In this document: piece by piece, positions 46,635 through 47,918 of the stretch
Layout: each line of letters opens with the position of its first letter
Position numbering within the stretch: position 1 is the first letter of the stretch
The notes under the pieces: generated by a model
The model's database searches: none
What the model saw: the letters and a program-made list of their open reading frames with translations, nothing else
What the model was told of the DNA's origin: nothing
Translations under genes and position numbers: made by a program
Assembly: GCA_015665275.1 (NCBI GenBank)
Contig: JADFAL010000027.1
Location: 1 to 47,918, forward strand
Length of the DNA stretch: 47,918 nucleotides
Direction: 5' to 3'
DNA from: Flavobacteriales bacterium
GTDB taxonomy: Bacteria > Bacteroidota > Bacteroidia > Flavobacteriales_D > Crocinitomicaceae

Positions 46635-47228
46635 TTAATCTTTCAATTCAACCATTACCTCATTTTTTCGGTTCACCATTTCATACGGTGCGTTGTATCC
46701 CAGGAAAAAGAAGTTATCAGTGTGCTCAATTCCTTCTTCTTTCAAACTTGCAACAAGCTTACTTTGGTACTTGTCAATGCGCGTTTGGCTGGCCCATCCG
46801 CCGAATTTTATTACCGCTACGCGCTTCGGTTGAATTTCGTCCAATTGAACTTCCTGATTGTTTGGAGTAGGTAAGTTGTCAAGATCGTAACCATTTGGCA
46901 TAAAGAAGTGCATGGTTGAAGAATCACCTAACTCCATCATTACTGGTGAAGTCATGGCAATTTGTTGCGATTCGTTGTTTCCACCGAAAATATATCCGGC
47001 GAGTTTTCGAAATCCCCGGCTTGAATTATCATCGTAGGTCCCATTGCCAAGTTCGACGCTTGCAACAATAGAAGTTCCGTAGTTTCGAATTTCAAATTTA
47101 TCATTGCTAGATTCCACAGTATAATTTTTTTCTTCGCTCTTCTTCCCAGCCTTGTTTGAGATCACTCTTGCGAAAACAAACGATGCCATTAACAGACATA
47201 CGATCAATAATATTTTTCCATAAGTCAT
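46635..47228 (-). CDS. SOUL-family haem-binding protein
   Basis: This 197-residue protein starts at 47228 (MTYGKILLIVCLLMASFVFA), with an N-terminal signal or anchor helix; an upstream ATG at 47300 would put this helix inside. The SOUL/HBP signature is visible: FEIRNYGTSIVASVE, GFRKLAGYIFGGNNESQQIA followed by MTSPVMME, and late VAVIKFGGWA and LGYNAPYE. The family binds haem or other porphyrins. It is probably periplasmic or membrane-tethered. The stop lies 5 bases from the right end of the inverted-repeat element. Confidence 0.9.
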   Translation of the reverse strand: MTYGKILLIVCLLMASFVFARVISNKAGKKSEEKNYTVESSNDKFEIRNYGTSIVASVELGNGTYDDNSSRGFRKLAGYIFGGNNESQQIAMTSPVMMELGDSSTMHFFMPNGYDLDNLPTPNNQEVQLDEIQPKRVAVIKFGGWASQTRIDKYQSKLVASLKEEGIEHTDNFFFLGYNAPYEMVNRKNEVMVELKD

Positions 47229-47316
47229 AATACGTTTGTTTAATGTTTCAGCGTAAAGATAAAACAAAATGTTTAACAAATCAATTAAAAGGTTAAACAA
47301 AAAGTTTTAAGGCATT

Positions 47317-47347
47317 AAAAAAGAGCATATTATTATCATGCTCTTTT
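47317..47347 (-). terminator. Rho-independent terminator downstream of the MoxR gene
   Basis: AAAAGAGCAT (47319-47328) pairs with ATGCTCTTTT (47338-47347) around a 9-base loop. On the minus strand a T-run follows, 24 bases after the MoxR stop. A/T flanks make it potentially bidirectional. Confidence 0.85.
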
Positions 47348-47370
47348 ACGTATTATGAGATTCGAACTGC

Positions 47371-47918
47371 TTACAAAAGCGTTTCGATGATCTTATCCAT
47401 TGAGTATCCTTCTGCTTCTGCACGGTAGTTTCGCACCAAACGATGACGTAGAATCGGTTTCGCAACAGCCTTTACATCTTCGATATCTGGAGAGTACTTT
47501 CCGTTCAGGGCCGCATGACATTTCGCGCCAACAATAAGGTTTTGAGATGCTCGTGGTCCTGCTCCCCACGTAATGAAATTCTTAGTGATTTCCGGTGCTT
47601 CAGGACTGTTTACACGTGTTTTTCCAACCAATTTAACCGCATATTCCAACACATTATCTGCAACCGGAATGCGACGAATCAAATCTTGGTACTGCATAAT
47701 TTGATCTCCAGAAATGACTTGCTTCAAGTCTACTTGCTGATCTGACGTTGTTGATTTCACAATCGCCAACTCTTCTTCATAACTTGGATAATCTACCCAA
47801 ATATTGAACATGAAACGGTCCAATTGCGCCTCGGGTAGAGGATAGGTACCTTCTTGTTCAATCGGGTTTTGCGTTGCCAATACAAAGAATGGCTGCGGTA
47901 ACTTGTATGTTTTACCTG
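47371..47918 (-). CDS. MoxR-family AAA+ ATPase, 5' end outside the window
   Basis: This is the C-terminal about 180 residues of a MoxR-type ATPase, which acts as a chaperone often paired with DUF58 and von Willebrand A proteins. The frame runs off the window end, so the Walker A part is missing. Visible are [36 protein letters not shown] (sensor/arginine-finger region) and [15 protein letters not shown] with [13 protein letters not shown] in the lid domain. It ends 24 bases before a strong terminator. Confidence 0.93.
   Translation of the reverse strand, partial: GKTYKLPQPFFVLATQNPIEQEGTYPLPEAQLDRFMFNIWVDYPSYEEELAIVKSTTSDQQVDLKQVISGDQIMQYQDLIRRIPVADNVLEYAVKLVGKTRVNSPEAPEITKNFITWGAGPRASQNLIVGAKCHAALNGKYSPDIEDVKAVAKPILRHRLVRNYRAEAEGYSMDKIIETLL

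Overview
The window looks like a chromosomal segment of a free-living, probably aquatic member of the Bacteroidota, order Flavobacteriales; the repeat-rich secreted proteins resemble those of Crocinitomicaceae-like genomes. Four proteins or pseudogenes end in a type IX secretion (Por) sorting domain. Promoters fit the Bacteroidota TTG-N18-TAnnTTTG form (before fba and rpsO). Genes lack clear Shine-Dalgarno sites. A TamL-type outer-membrane lipoprotein and a CFI-box-CTERM lipoprotein are also present. The assignment is inferred from gene content only.

Layout. 1-2100: an IS4-type transposase tail and an inverted-repeat pair next to a gltD that has lost its C-terminus, then a GbsR/MarR-type regulator; near-identical palindromes lie before both genes. 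2178-8503: trmH-family methyltransferase, divergent tamL, an exported hypothetical protein and a pcrA/uvrD helicase. 8694-11960: two tandem paralogous T9SS cargo genes, the second broken by a stop and a frameshift. 11961-13396: a two-gene unit of an outer-membrane-type protein and a CFI-box lipoprotein. 13584-19419: housekeeping genes (fba-accD, rpsO, pnp) with good promoters and terminators, interrupted by one frameshifted hypothetical gene. 19567-23671: an exported protein that lacks a start codon, an intradiol dioxygenase lipoprotein and a seven-bladed T9SS propeller protein. 23792-31826: a small conserved protein, an SLC13 transporter, a hypothetical protein, yaaA, a dikinase-like lipoprotein followed by a tiny exported ORF, a DUF2452 gene bracketed by dispersed C/T-rich repeats, and a GT-C-like/TPR membrane protein. 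31939-39994: a surface module of an S74-chaperone 'tail fiber' protein and a 2004-residue HYR-repeat T9SS protein, closed by a strong terminator. 40042-42752: an exported methyltransferase-like protein overlapping an exported vanadium haloperoxidase. 42754-47918: alpha/beta hydrolase, efp, mscS-lapA-like pair, a junction between two truncated genes, a 172-bp inverted-repeat element, a SOUL haem protein, and a MoxR ATPase running off the end.

How it works together. Most of the window is core metabolism and information processing mixed with envelope and secreted proteins; no defence system, prophage, CRISPR array or tRNA was seen. The most unusual items are the exported methyltransferase/vanadium haloperoxidase pair, the exported dikinase-like lipoprotein with its tiny exported neighbour, the higher-order 720-bp periodicity inside the giant HYR array, the paired operators before the regulator and gltD, and an unusually high number of damaged genes (gltD, 10438-11960, 15578-16565, 19567 start, 45437/46344 junction). 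Some of this damage may be sequencing error.
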